Of a stretch of DNA of 64,000 nt, positions 7,216-16,629 are shown one piece after another. The translations under genes were made by a program, and so were the position numbers. Location: NCBI RefSeq assembly GCF_965208485.1, contig NZ_OZ242344.1, forward strand, positions 3,472,001-3,536,000, written 5' to 3'. This DNA comes from Poriferisodalis sp965208485. GTDB lineage: Bacteria > Actinomycetota > Acidimicrobiia > Acidimicrobiales > Poriferisodalaceae. Each line of letters begins with the position of its first letter. Within the stretch, counting starts at the first letter, position 1. Under the pieces are notes generated by a model. It ran no database searches and had not been told where the DNA came from. It saw nothing but the letters and a program-made list of their open reading frames with translations.

Positions 7216-8913
7216 TCAGCCGCCGTGGCGGAGGAGCCGGCCGCTGTAGGTCTCGGTCTGGGTGTCCTCGGAGATGGTTTCCTGGCCGTTCACGATCACG
7301 CTGCGGTAACCGCTGGCCTTCTGGATCCGACGCCATTCGCCGCCCGGCAGGTCGTGCACCACCTCGTTCGGCCCGACCGCCAAGTTCTCCGGGTCGTACA
7401 CCACGACATCGGCGGGGCCGTCATGGCGGATCAGACCGCGATCGCGGAAACCGGCGAGCTGCGCGGGCAGCGCCGACAGTCGCCGGTGGGCTTCCTCGTA
7501 GGTGATCCATTGGTGCTCGCGGACCTGCTCGGACAGCGTCTCGGTGGGGTACCTGCCGGCAGTGAGGAACTTGGTGTGCGCCCCGCCGTCGGACACGCCG
7601 AAGAGCATGTGCGGGTACTGCACGACGTCGCGCAGCAGGTCGGAGTTGCCTTGCGGCGGCGCCACGAAGAACAAGGTGTCCAGTCCGTCGGTGACTGCCA
7701 CGTCGAGCATGAGATCCACCGGGTGCTTGCCGGCGGTCTCGGCTGCCTGGCCTACTGACATCTCCCGGTACTGCTCGGTCGATTCGCTGCGCGGCGACAG
7801 GATGGTCACGGTCTCGATCCCGGCGGTGGCGGTGCGCGGCATCGTGTCCTTGAGGGCTTGGCGTCGGCTCGGGTCCGACATCTTCGCCAGACGCTCCTCC
7901 TTGGAGCCCATGCAGGCTTCCATCCAGGCCTCAGAGTCGTCGTAGAGGTTCCAGTCCTCGAGCGTGAAGGTGAAACCGGCATCGCTGGTGACGCCCTGTC
8001 CGTACACCGGCACGCCCTGTTCGCGGCAACGCTCGAGCCATTCGATCTGGCGCCGGTGGATGTTCGGCTTGTCCTCAAAGGCCTGCACCACGTTGTGCAG
8101 CAGCGGACGGCCGCTGATCGACGCGATCTCCTCCAGGTGGGCCATGTCGTGGGCGACGTTGCCGCTGGTGAGCGTCATCTGCACGACGCCCTCGTTGCGC
8201 TCGGCGAGCACCCGGGCGAGCACCCGGGCGGTCTCGTCGTTCATCATGTCGGTCGGCATCGGGGTGCCGTCCCAGTCGCGCTGCACTGCGGCGGGACCGG
8301 TCGGCGGCAGCCGCTGCGCCGACCAGCCGCAGCCCCCGGCGTCCATCGCCTCGTGCACCAGCTTGGCCAGCATCTCGTGCTCGCCTTCAGTCGGCAGCCG
8401 CCCCGACTTTGCGTCATCGAGGCCGAGCACCATCACCAGCATCGGACCGATCGGCACGTACGGCAGGATGTTCAGCGCCTTGGGAGTGCGCTCGAGGCTG
8501 TCGAGGTACTCCGGGAACGTCACCCAGTCCCACGGCATGCCCTGCCGCATCGACTCATAGGGGATGGCCTCCACCCGGGTCATCGAGCGCATCGCGTAGT
8601 CCCGCATGTCGGGATCAACCGGGGCGAACCCGAAACCGCAGTTGCCGATCGCAACCGAGGTGATGCCGTGCCAGCCCGACAGCGTGCAATACGGGTCCCA
8701 GAACACCTGCGCGTCGTAGTGGGTGTGCAGATCGACGAACCCCGGGGCTATGTGCATCCCCGAGGCGTCGATGACCTTGGCCCCCTCGCGAGCATCGACA
8801 CGCCCGACAGCTGCGATCCTGCCGTCGGCGATGCCCAGGTCGCCGCGCACCCGCGGCGCGCCGGTGCCGTCGAAGATCATGCCGTCCTTGACGACGATGT
8901 CGAAGGTGCTCAT
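7216..8913 (-). CDS. N-acyl-D-amino-acid deacylase family amidohydrolase
   Basis: A 565-residue member of the D-aminoacylase / urease-like amidohydrolase family. The N-terminus MSTFDIVVKDGMIFDGTGAP is typical, HIAPGFVDLHTHYD carries the HxH metal-binding pair, and IGNCGFGFAP is characteristic of D-aminoacylases. The C-terminal FGVSDGGAHTKF holds the late-barrel aspartate. The expected reaction is hydrolysis of N-acyl-D-amino acids or a related cyclic amide. ATG 8913 follows AGGAGACTTCGCC, a good Shine-Dalgarno. The SnoaL-like gene and the class-III aminotransferase lie upstream on the same strand with gaps of about 100 and 26 bp, so a catabolic operon is plausible. Confidence 0.85.
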   Translation of the reverse strand: MSTFDIVVKDGMIFDGTGAPRVRGDLGIADGRIAAVGRVDAREGAKVIDASGMHIAPGFVDLHTHYDAQVFWDPYCTLSGWHGITSVAIGNCGFGFAPVDPDMRDYAMRSMTRVEAIPYESMRQGMPWDWVTFPEYLDSLERTPKALNILPYVPIGPMLVMVLGLDDAKSGRLPTEGEHEMLAKLVHEAMDAGGCGWSAQRLPPTGPAAVQRDWDGTPMPTDMMNDETARVLARVLAERNEGVVQMTLTSGNVAHDMAHLEEIASISGRPLLHNVVQAFEDKPNIHRRQIEWLERCREQGVPVYGQGVTSDAGFTFTLEDWNLYDDSEAWMEACMGSKEERLAKMSDPSRRQALKDTMPRTATAGIETVTILSPRSESTEQYREMSVGQAAETAGKHPVDLMLDVAVTDGLDTLFFVAPPQGNSDLLRDVVQYPHMLFGVSDGGAHTKFLTAGRYPTETLSEQVREHQWITYEEAHRRLSALPAQLAGFRDRGLIRHDGPADVVVYDPENLAVGPNEVVHDLPGGEWRRIQKASGYRSVIVNGQETISEDTQTETYSGRLLRHGG

Positions 8914-9012
8914 GGCGAAGTCTCCTGAAGCTCCCGCGTTCGATGCGCTCGAATGCGCTGTACTGATTGTGCCGCGTGAGGCATCGGCCATGCTCGCCAG
9001 CAGCAGAAACCG

Positions 9013-9444
9013 TCAGGCGTCGATGTCCCAGCCCATCCGCTGCGCCGCGTAGAGCGTGTCGGTGTATTCCTCCATGCGGGCGATCAAGCCGTCGCGGCAG
9101 TCGTACACCCAGCAGTACTCGTTGCCGTAATCGAGACCGGTTGCCTTGGCGGTCGCCGTCAGCCGCTGCTGCACGACGGCGGTAGCGCCGTCGACGATCA
9201 TCCTGCGGACCTCGAGGCTGATCGGCTGGGAGATGTCGAAGGTCTGCCTGACGACGCGACCCCCCAAGGCCTCCACCACCTCATTCGCTCCCGTCATCGT
9301 GTCGACGGCATTGCCCTGAGCGGCCGTGGCGGGCAGCACCCAAGTGACTTCAGGGTCGAGGCACTCCAGCATCGTGTCTCGGTCGGCCGTGGTCAGCGCT
9401 GCGTAGTAGCGCTCGAGCAATGCCTGCGTCTGTGCAGATTCCAT
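9013..9444 (-). CDS. SnoaL-like / NTF2-fold protein
   Basis: A 143-residue NTF2-like protein: an N-terminal helix (QTQALLERYYAALTTADRD), then LDPEVTWVLP, and a strand-rich C-terminus ending CRDGLIARMEEYTDTLYAAQ, the usual end of SnoaL-like domains. Family members are small isomerases, cyclases or ligand-binding proteins. GGAGG lies eight bases before the ATG at 9444. It sits between an aminotransferase and a D-aminoacylase-like gene, which suggests a small-molecule catabolic role; substrate unknown. Confidence 0.78.
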   Translation of the reverse strand: MESAQTQALLERYYAALTTADRDTMLECLDPEVTWVLPATAAQGNAVDTMTGANEVVEALGGRVVRQTFDISQPISLEVRRMIVDGATAVVQQRLTATAKATGLDYGNEYCWVYDCRDGLIARMEEYTDTLYAAQRMGWDIDA

Positions 9445-9470
9445 GTCTCAAGCCTCCGGAGAAAAGTGCG

Positions 9471-10691
9471 CTAGGGCGCCGTGGCACGCAGTGCGCCGTC
9501 GAGCCGGTCGAACATCTGCCCGATCTCTTCATCGGTGATGATGAGCGGCGGGCAGAACCCGAGCGCGTTGCCGATAGGCCGCGAGATCACGCCGCGCTTG
9601 AGAAACGCCTCGCGTGCCTCGGTGGCGTCACGTCCGATGTCGCACGCCCAGATGCCGCCGAGGCCCCGGTAGCTGTCGATCATGCCGTCGCCCTGGAGCG
9701 CGAGGAAGCCCTCTTCCATCCGGTCGCCGATGTGATTGGCCCGCTCCACCAATCCTTCGGATTCGATGACGCCGATGTTGGCAACACCGGCGGCGCAGGC
9801 GGTGGGGTGGCCCGAATAGGTGTAGCCGTGCATGAACTTGTTCTCGTCGGCTTCGAGCGTGTCTGCGATCTCGCGTGACACCACAACACCCGACAGCGGG
9901 ATGTACCCAGAGGTCACGCCCTTCGCGAACGTGAACATGTCGGGGACCACGCCAAAGGTCTGGCCGCCGAACCAGCTGCCGGTGCGCCCGAAGCCGCAGA
10001 TCACCTCGTCGAAGATGAGCAGTGCGCCGTGCTCGTCGCACAGCCGCCGGAGCCCCTCGAAATAGCCGGGCGGCGGCGGGATCACGCCGCCCGCACCCTG
10101 GATCGGCTCGGTGATGACGGCGGCGATGCGCTCGCCGTGCTCTGCGAACAGCTGAGCGGCCGGCTCGACATCGTCATTGGGAATCTCGACGACATGGGGC
10201 AGCAGATCGCCCCAGCCGTCCCGGATCGGTTCGAGGCCCTGCACGCTGGTGCCGCCGACGTTCACACCGTGGTAGCCGCCCGTGCGCCGCACGATGATCT
10301 GGCGGTCCTCGTTGCCGCGCAGCCGGTGGATGCGTCGGGCGAACTTCAGGACGGTGTCGACGGCTTCAGAGCCCGAGCAGCCCAGGAACACCCGGCCATC
10401 GGGATGTTGGGAGCGAGCACGGATCATCTCAGCCACTTCGGTGGCAGGTCCGTTCGAGAATGGCTCGAAGGTGTTGTACGTCTGCAGCAACTCCAGTTGC
10501 GCGTTGATCGCATCGATGACCGTGCGATTGCCGTGCCCGATCTGGCACAGCCACAGGCTGGCGAGCGCGTCGATGTACTCGTTGCCAGCAGCGTCGCGCA
10601 GCACGACGCCTTCTCCGGAAACGATCTCGATGAACTCGTTCTCATCCCGGCTGAGGACCGAGAACGGATGGATGAGTGCGTTGCTGCTCAT
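9471..10691 (-). CDS. Class III pyridoxal-phosphate aminotransferase
   Basis: A 406-residue aspartate-aminotransferase-fold class III enzyme (omega-aminotransferase group). Seen are DALASLWLCQIGHG near the N-terminus, GCSGSEAVDTVLKFARR for cofactor phosphate contacts, LLIFDEVICGFGRTG containing the PLP-binding aspartate, and FAKGVTSGYIPLSG with the Schiff-base lysine. It would move an amino group from an omega-amino donor to a keto acid. ATG 10691 follows a GGGGG-type ribosome-binding site. A class V aminotransferase is transcribed divergently across a 230-bp gap, so both could be controlled from that gap. Confidence 0.88.
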   Translation of the reverse strand: MSSNALIHPFSVLSRDENEFIEIVSGEGVVLRDAAGNEYIDALASLWLCQIGHGNRTVIDAINAQLELLQTYNTFEPFSNGPATEVAEMIRARSQHPDGRVFLGCSGSEAVDTVLKFARRIHRLRGNEDRQIIVRRTGGYHGVNVGGTSVQGLEPIRDGWGDLLPHVVEIPNDDVEPAAQLFAEHGERIAAVITEPIQGAGGVIPPPPGYFEGLRRLCDEHGALLIFDEVICGFGRTGSWFGGQTFGVVPDMFTFAKGVTSGYIPLSGVVVSREIADTLEADENKFMHGYTYSGHPTACAAGVANIGVIESEGLVERANHIGDRMEEGFLALQGDGMIDSYRGLGGIWACDIGRDATEAREAFLKRGVISRPIGNALGFCPPLIITDEEIGQMFDRLDGALRATAP

Positions 10692-10921
10692 CGTGGATAC
10701 CCCCGTGTGTGCGTTCCCGCGTCCGCCGACGCCGCAGTGGCGCACCCTGAACACAGGCCTGATCGCAGCCTACGCGGGTGCTGCCGCACGACGGGCGGGA
10801 ATCACGGCAGGCCCGCCGGCATCCCAATCCCCCGCGACGGCACTGGCTCGCCCGCAGGCTGTTCGTATGCTGATGACGCTTTCCGGCCCGCTGACAGGCG
10901 CGGTTGCCGAAGGGAGATTCG

Positions 10922-12148
10922 ATGTCGCTGCGACACGGCCGACCGCTAGTCATGATACCCGGCCCGTCGGTCATTCCAGACCGCGTGCTGAACGCAATGC
11001 GACGGCCGATTCCGAACATCTACGAGGGCGAGGTCGTCGACCTCACGTACTCGCTGCTGGATCGACTGCCCTCCATTGCCCGAACCGAGCACCGGGCATA
11101 TATCGCCATCTCCAACGGCCATGGCGCCTGGGAGATGGCCATCACCAACACGCTGTCGCGCGGCGACAAGGTGCTGGTGCTCGAGGTCGGGCACTTCGCC
11201 ACGAACTGGGCCGAGATGGCCGCGATGAGCGGCGTGAAGTTCGAAGTGCTGCACGCCGCCGACCGAGCGGCCATCGACCCCGATGCGGTCACCGAGCGGT
11301 TGCGGGCCGATGTGGGGCGGGAGTTCGCCGCAGTGCTTGTTGCGCAGACCGACACGGCGTCGTCGGTGCGCAACGACATTGCTGCCATCCGTCATGCCAT
11401 GGACGAGGCTGACCACCCGGCCTTGCTGATGGCCGACTGCGTCGCCTCGCTGGGCTGCGAGCCGTTCGAGATGGACGCCTGGAACGTGGACGTCACCGTG
11501 GCAGGCAGCCAGAAGGGCTTGATGGTGCCGCCGGGTCTCGGCATGGTGTGGGTCGGACCCAAGGCGTGGGAGGCCCACCAGCAAGCTGACCTGCGCACTG
11601 CGTACTGGGACTGGACACGACGCACCGATCCCGATGCGCACTACTGGATCTTCTGCGGCACGCCGCCGGTTCAGCACCTGTGGGGTCTCTCCGAAGCGCT
11701 CGACATGATCGACGAGGAAGGCTTGGAGAACGTTTGGGAGCGCCACCGTGTGATGGCAAGCGCTATCCACGCAGCCGTCGACGCCTGGTCGGCCCCGGGC
11801 GGTCTCGAGCTGAACGTGCTCAATCCTGCGCATCGCTCGAACTCGGTCACGATGATCCGGACCGGCGAGGTCTCGGCGCAGCAGCTTCGCGCCACATGCG
11901 AGTCCGAAGCGGGGCTCACCTTGGGGCTCAGCATCACCGGCAACGCCGACGCCGAGTTCCGCATCGGCCATATGGGACATCTGAACCCGCCGATGCTGCT
12001 CGGCACGCTCGGCACTATTGAGGCGACCCTGGCGGCCGTTGATGCACCCATGGGCGCCTCCGGTGTGGCCGCCGCCGCTCAGGTCATCGCACGGGCTACC
12101 TCGCCGGCACCCAAACCGCCGCCAAGCCCCGAAGACCCCTGGTCCTGA
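10922..12148 (+). CDS. Class V aminotransferase (alanine/serine-glyoxylate type)
   Basis: A 408-residue PLP enzyme of the alanine-glyoxylate / serine-glyoxylate aminotransferase family. The start MSLRHGRPLVMIPGPSVIP is typical for the group. ISNGHGAWEMAI is the cofactor loop, LLMADCVASLGCEPFEMD carries the PLP-ring aspartate, and VAGSQKGLMVPPGLG contains the Schiff-base lysine. ATG 10922 is preceded by AGGGAGA. With the neighbouring D-aminoacylase-like and class III genes it suggests amino-acid or glyoxylate nitrogen handling; the specific donor cannot be deduced. Confidence 0.85.
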   Translation: MSLRHGRPLVMIPGPSVIPDRVLNAMRRPIPNIYEGEVVDLTYSLLDRLPSIARTEHRAYIAISNGHGAWEMAITNTLSRGDKVLVLEVGHFATNWAEMAAMSGVKFEVLHAADRAAIDPDAVTERLRADVGREFAAVLVAQTDTASSVRNDIAAIRHAMDEADHPALLMADCVASLGCEPFEMDAWNVDVTVAGSQKGLMVPPGLGMVWVGPKAWEAHQQADLRTAYWDWTRRTDPDAHYWIFCGTPPVQHLWGLSEALDMIDEEGLENVWERHRVMASAIHAAVDAWSAPGGLELNVLNPAHRSNSVTMIRTGEVSAQQLRATCESEAGLTLGLSITGNADAEFRIGHMGHLNPPMLLGTLGTIEATLAAVDAPMGASGVAAAAQVIARATSPAPKPPPSPEDPWS

Positions 12149-12214
12149 CCGCTGAACAGCCGTCACTCGCCAGCGGGCACACCGGCGTCCATCGCAATTC
12201 GGCTGGTGTGCCGA

Positions 12215-13585
12215 TCAGGCGGGCGAGGACCACAGCGAGTCGATCGGCATTGAATACAGGCGATCGCCCATGCGATGCGCCGCAGGACCTGTATGCAGCA
12301 ACAGACCGCAGCGAAAGCTGCCCGGCGCAACGTCGTCGAGCCGGTCGCGTAGCCAGCTCACGTGCCGCAGATCAGCCCGGCGGGGCGACGCACTGGCCTT
12401 GACCTCGATGGCCACGGTTGCGCCGTCGGCCCGTTCGAGCACGATGTCGATCTCTCTTCCGTCCTTGGCCCGGTAGTGCTGGATCGCGGCGGTCATGTCG
12501 CCTGCTGACAGCAGGCGGGCCACTTCATTGACGACGAACGTTTCGGTCAGTGCGCCCGTCATGGTTGACGTGAGCGGGCGCAATGCTGCGGGGTCGAGAC
12601 CGCATAGGGCGGCGGCAAGCCCGGTGTCGGTGAGATGCAGTCGTGCCCGCCGCGTCACCTGACCGACACGGTCGCGCCCCCACGACGGCAGTTCGTGTAC
12701 CAAGAACACCCGACGCATCCATTCCAGGTACGACTCGACCGTGGCGCGGTCGATGCCCAATCGACGTGACCAGTTCGCGATATTGACCACGCTTGAGGTA
12801 GAGGCAGCGGCCAGTGCCAGCAGGCGGGGCAATGCGGCGGACCGGCGGATGTCGCCGAGCGCGACGACATCGCGGCGTATGACCGTGTCCGCGTAGCTCT
12901 GAAACCACGTGCCGCGGCTCGCCGTGTCCAGACGCACCGCCTCGGGGAAGCCGCCCCGGCAGAGCAGTTCCAGATAGTCCGGGCGCGCCGTGGCTGATCG
13001 GCGCCCAAGATCAGGCTCGCCGTCGAACCAATCTCGGATGATCTCGGCGCTTGGTCCTATCACGGTGCCGCCGCCTGCTGGCAGACCTGTCGCGGCTGCG
13101 GAAACGGGGTTGGCGTCGCCAATGGCCGTGACCGGCCTCAAACTCGGGCTCGCCGCCGCGGCGAGTTCCGCCTGTGACAGGGGCCAGAGTTGCACGATGG
13201 CGGCGCGCCCCGCCAGCGACTCGCTGATCGTGGGCACGGTCAGAAAATGTGTCGAGCCGGTCAGCAGGTAGCGCCCGGTCCGCTGGGTCGCATCGACCGA
13301 TCGCTTGACAGCCCGGACGATCCGGTCTCCACCAAGCTGGATCTCGTCGATGACCAGCGGAAACCGTTGGTCACCGACGAATGTCGCGGGGTCGGACATC
13401 GCCGCATCGAAGGTCGCCTCGTCGTCGAGCGGTGCGTAGGTGCCGCCCCGAGCCTCCGCGACCAGGCGCGCCAGCGTGGACTTGCCAGACTGCCGCGGCC
13501 CGTGCAACACGATCACCCGGAACGTGTCGAGCAGCGTTTCCAAGCGTGGCCGCAGATGTCTCGGAATCAGCATATCGGCGGCCAC
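12215..13585 (-). CDS. AAA_14 / DUF4143 family ATP-binding protein
   Basis: A 456-residue orphan ATPase with an N-terminal P-loop (VLHGPRQSGKSTLAR), Walker B with sensor (PLVIDEIQ), and a RYLLTGSTHFL segment, followed by a C-terminal DUF4143 region ending in a PD-(D/E)xK-like pattern (GREIDIVLERADGATVAIEVKAS). This architecture is widespread and patchy in bacteria and archaea, often near mobile DNA; its function is not settled. It is monocistronic and next to a nucleotidyltransferase pair. A fragment of a related ATPase occurs at 32485-32585, so the family may have been mobile in this genome. Confidence 0.85.
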   Translation of the reverse strand: MAADMLIPRHLRPRLETLLDTFRVIVLHGPRQSGKSTLARLVAEARGGTYAPLDDEATFDAAMSDPATFVGDQRFPLVIDEIQLGGDRIVRAVKRSVDATQRTGRYLLTGSTHFLTVPTISESLAGRAAIVQLWPLSQAELAAAASPSLRPVTAIGDANPVSAAATGLPAGGGTVIGPSAEIIRDWFDGEPDLGRRSATARPDYLELLCRGGFPEAVRLDTASRGTWFQSYADTVIRRDVVALGDIRRSAALPRLLALAAASTSSVVNIANWSRRLGIDRATVESYLEWMRRVFLVHELPSWGRDRVGQVTRRARLHLTDTGLAAALCGLDPAALRPLTSTMTGALTETFVVNEVARLLSAGDMTAAIQHYRAKDGREIDIVLERADGATVAIEVKASASPRRADLRHVSWLRDRLDDVAPGSFRCGLLLHTGPAAHRMGDRLYSMPIDSLWSSPA

Positions 13586-13745
13586 AGTCAGGCATCGTAC
13601 TGCCTAATCACAAAACAGCGAAGACACTATTCATAATTTGGAGTGCACTCTGTTCCTAGTTTCTGGGAAGCACTACTCCAAGAAGTGCGGTGGCACTGCC
13701 GCAAGCAGCTGGAGGTGCTTGCGGCCGACGCGGCCGCGCCGAAGC

Positions 13746-14303
13746 TCAGGCTCGGTCGGGGTTCCGCAAGGCGTCCAGTTTGGCGATGCGGGGATCGTCT
13801 GGGCCGAGCAGACGCTCGATCTCCCCGGTCGCCGTTTCGATGTCGAAACTGTCGATGGATGCCATTGCCTCGATGTCCATCCAGTCCTTGCCGCGGTCGA
13901 AGAACGCCTTGAACACGGCGAGGTCTCCGCACGCCAAGCACGGCAGCATGACTCCTTGAAACTCCCGGGTCTGGATCCGGTTGGCTGCGGCTACATGGAA
14001 TTCAGTTGTGTTCAAAAAGATGTCAATCGGAACGGTTTCCCACCAGAATCTGGCTTGCCCGTCGCGGGCCAGCCGCTCTCGGGCCTCCTCGGTGATCTCG
14101 GTGCCGACAGGCAGCCCGAGGAGCACTGACTCGGCGTCTACAGGGTCGACGAAGATGTTGATGTCGATGTCATTGGTGACGCGGGCCTGAGGCGTACACC
14201 AATTCAGAGCGATCGCGCCGCCGAACGCGTGCGGGACATCCGCCTCGGCCATAGATGCGTGAACGCGGCGGATACGTTCGGCGAAGCTCAACGACGAGGT
14301 CAT
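13746..14303 (-). CDS. Nucleotidyltransferase-fold protein (MNT/AbiEii-like)
   Basis: A 185-residue protein with a minimal nucleotidyltransferase signature: HAFGGAIALNW, then TNDIDINIFVD (D45 and D47), and a later acidic strand, ETVPIDIFLN. The fold suits transfer of NMP to a protein or RNA, as in AbiEii-type or MNT toxins. Its ATG overlaps the stop of a 72-residue gene in an ATGA junction (14300-14303). The C-terminus mentions a helical FKAFFDRGKDWMDIEAM region, common in such proteins. Whether this is a toxin of a two-gene system or a stand-alone enzyme is not established by sequence. Confidence 0.72.
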   Translation of the reverse strand: MTSSLSFAERIRRVHASMAEADVPHAFGGAIALNWCTPQARVTNDIDINIFVDPVDAESVLLGLPVGTEITEEARERLARDGQARFWWETVPIDIFLNTTEFHVAAANRIQTREFQGVMLPCLACGDLAVFKAFFDRGKDWMDIEAMASIDSFDIETATGEIERLLGPDDPRIAKLDALRNPDRA

Positions 14304-14518
14304 TGACGGGGGAAGAGTGGATAGTCCAGTTCCGTTCTCTGCCGCGGAGGGAACGCATCTGCGAGGGCGAGGATCGACGCCACCTCCGGCCCACGATGCG
14401 CTTGCCAGTCGGTGCCGCGCAGCGATTCGATGAGTCGCCGGTCGTCCTCTGCGCAGGCCGCGACCATGCGCTCGATCCAACGCTTCCGCTGAGCAATGGT
14501 TTCAGCGCTGTCGGCCAT
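14300..14518 (-). CDS. Small protein coupled to nucleotidyltransferase (72 aa)
   Basis: MADSAETIAQRKRWIERMVA begins a 72-residue, charged and mostly helical protein ending ELDYPLFPRQ. It is translationally coupled (ATGA overlap) to the nucleotidyltransferase gene that follows. Position and size suggest an antitoxin or specificity partner, but I do not recognise a DNA-binding domain. ATG 14518 was preferred because upstream residues in the same frame are Cys/Arg-rich and unlike a protein N-terminus. Confidence 0.55.
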   Translation of the reverse strand: MADSAETIAQRKRWIERMVAACAEDDRRLIESLRGTDWQAHRGPEVASILALADAFPPRQRTELDYPLFPRQ

Positions 14519-14627
14519 GTCACCATCTTGCCATTCATGACGACACTCTCGACATGCGTTCGTGACACGCCAACGACTGCGTCCGGCAGATTGAGCTTGC
14601 AGCAAACCGGCCTGCCGCTGGCCTGTT

Positions 14628-15350
14628 CTAACCGCTGACGAGCTGGCGGATCAGCACCACGGTTGCGCTGGTGGCAGCAACGCTCAGCACGATGATCCGA
14701 AAGTGCGTGCCTGCGAGGCGCGGCCGCAGCCACCTGCCGATCGGCAGACCCAGTGCGACGGCTGGCAGCAGGGCCAGGCCGAGCCAGAGCTGGCGCAGGC
14801 CGAAATCGCCGATGACGGCGTTGGCGGCGATGATGGCCGCAGCCACCGCCACCATGAATGTGCCGAGCGTGGCTCGCAGCGCGTCGGGCTTCCAGTGGCT
14901 GGCGAACACGGCGTAGACGGGGCCGGGCACTGCTGCGACCGCAGACGAGAACGCAGTGCCCGCGCCGGCGGCGTAGTCGGCCCGGCGGCCTTCAGGCGGC
15001 CGGAAGCCCACAGCCTGCATCGCCACAGCAACGAGCACGAAGATGCTCACTGCAATGGCGAGCGAGCGCTCGTTCAAGTTGAAGGTCAGTGCCACACCAG
15101 CGGCGACGCCAATGGGAGCGGCAGTCAACTGGCGACCCAGAGCCGGCCGATGCAGCGCCGCCCGATCGGCGATGGCGTTGCGCAAGTTGACACCGCTGGC
15201 CACCAGCAGCATCGGCCCTGGCACAAACGTCGGCTCGATCACCACCAGGACCGGCCCGGCGATCAGCCCCATGCCGATGCCGATGCACGCTTGCGTGCCT
15301 GCGCCTGCGCCGATGAACAGCGCTGCGACGACGTACTCCCAGACGCTCAC
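14628..15350 (-). CDS. TauE/SafE (TSUP) family membrane transporter
   Basis: A 240-residue integral membrane protein with about seven hydrophobic segments. It starts WEYVVAALFIGAGAGTQACIG, and the GxxxGxxxGxGxGxxxxP pattern of the first TSUP repeat is visible (GTQACIGIGMGLIAGPVL). TSUP proteins export sulfite, sulfoacetate or other organic anions. Its GTG start overlaps the stop of the upstream acyl-CoA dehydrogenase (GTGA at 15347-15350), so it is translated with a catabolic enzyme; the anion exported may be a product or by-product of that pathway. Confidence 0.82.
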   Translation of the reverse strand: MSVWEYVVAALFIGAGAGTQACIGIGMGLIAGPVLVVIEPTFVPGPMLLVASGVNLRNAIADRAALHRPALGRQLTAAPIGVAAGVALTFNLNERSLAIAVSIFVLVAVAMQAVGFRPPEGRRADYAAGAGTAFSSAVAAVPGPVYAVFASHWKPDALRATLGTFMVAVAAAIIAANAVIGDFGLRQLWLGLALLPAVALGLPIGRWLRPRLAGTHFRIIVLSVAATSATVVLIRQLVSG

Positions 15351-16597
15351 ACCGGCAGGTTGCCGGTCGCGGCCGCAGTGCTTCCGGTGTCGGTGTACGC
15401 GGCGATGGTGCGCTGCGCGATGCGCATCTGGTGCACCTCATCGGCGCCGTCGGCGAAACGGGCCCAGCGGGCGTGCTGGTACATGTGGGCCAGCGGGGTG
15501 TCGGTGGAGTAGCCGAGCGCGCCGTGCACCTGGATCGACCGGTCGATGACCCGTCCCAGCATGTTCGCCACGAAGTGCTTCGCCATCGACACCTCGGCCT
15601 TGAAGTCTTCGCCGGTGCCGGCCTGTGCCCGGTCGACCTTGTAGGCCGCATGCAACACCATCAGCTTCGCCTGGTACAGCTCCATAGTGCTGTCGGCGAT
15701 CATCCACTGGATGCCCTGCTTCTCTGCAAGCAGCGACCCGTGGGCGTACCGGTTGAGCGATCGGTCGACCATCATGTCGAGCGCCGTCTGGGCTTGTGCG
15801 ATCCAGCGCATGCAGTGCGCCAAGCGGGCCGGTCCCAGCCGGTACTGGCCCAGCAGGTGGCCTTGGCCGCGGCTGCCCAGCATCTGGCCGGCGCCGACCC
15901 GCAGGTCCTCGATCAGAATCTCGCTGTGGCCGGTCGAGCCGTGCATGGTCTCGATCTGGCGGACTTCGGTCCAGCCGTCCGCAGGCAGGTCCACGATGAA
16001 GGCCGAGTTGCCGGCCTGGGGAATGTCGGGGTTGTCCTCGGTGCGGGCGATGAGGATGGCGAATTTGGCACGGTGCGCATTCGAGATGAACCACTTGTGG
16101 CCGTTCAGCACCCACTCGTCGCCGTCGGGATAGCCGCGGGTCTGGATGAGCGTCGGATCCGAGCCGGCCACTTCGGGCTCGGTCATGGCAAAGCACGACT
16201 CGGCGCGGCCTTCGCACAGGGGCGCCAGGTAGCGCTGCTTCTGGGAGTCGGTGCCCCAATGCAGCAGCGTGTGCATGTTGCCTTCGTTGGGCGCTTGGCA
16301 GTTGAGAACCCACGGGCCGAATCGAGTCTTGGCTGCCTCCGCCTGCACCATGGCCATCTCGACGTGGCCGAGCCCCATGCCGCCCCATTCGGTGGGCATA
16401 TGCGGCAGCCACAACTGCTCGTCACGCGCTCGCTGACGCATGCCCAGCAGCGCAGTCACGTATGCGTCGCGGTCGGTTTCCTCGAGCTGTTCGGCATCGA
16501 TGCGACCCTCGACAGGACGCACTTCGGCATCGATGAACGCGGCGATGCGCTTTCTGAATTCTTCGAGTTCGGGACTCAGGCTGAAGTCGATGGCCAT
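15347..16597 (-). CDS. Acyl-CoA dehydrogenase
   Basis: A 416-residue FAD-dependent acyl-CoA dehydrogenase. CFAMTEPEVAGSDPT is the flavin-binding signature, WFISNAHRAKFAI follows, and the C-terminus has VHGALGYSTDTPLAHMYQHAR before the final helix. The enzyme makes an alpha,beta-unsaturated acyl-CoA and passes electrons to ETF. The length and sequence resemble the ACAD10/11-like branch rather than short-chain forms. ATG 16597 is preceded by AGGAG. It is coupled to the TSUP transporter, and the nitroreductase gene ends 32 bp upstream on the same strand. Confidence 0.88.
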   Translation of the reverse strand: MAIDFSLSPELEEFRKRIAAFIDAEVRPVEGRIDAEQLEETDRDAYVTALLGMRQRARDEQLWLPHMPTEWGGMGLGHVEMAMVQAEAAKTRFGPWVLNCQAPNEGNMHTLLHWGTDSQKQRYLAPLCEGRAESCFAMTEPEVAGSDPTLIQTRGYPDGDEWVLNGHKWFISNAHRAKFAILIARTEDNPDIPQAGNSAFIVDLPADGWTEVRQIETMHGSTGHSEILIEDLRVGAGQMLGSRGQGHLLGQYRLGPARLAHCMRWIAQAQTALDMMVDRSLNRYAHGSLLAEKQGIQWMIADSTMELYQAKLMVLHAAYKVDRAQAGTGEDFKAEVSMAKHFVANMLGRVIDRSIQVHGALGYSTDTPLAHMYQHARWARFADGADEVHQMRIAQRTIAAYTDTGSTAAATGNLPV

Positions 16598-16629
16598 TGG
16601 TGCCTACTCCTGCGAATGTGCCGTGGGCG

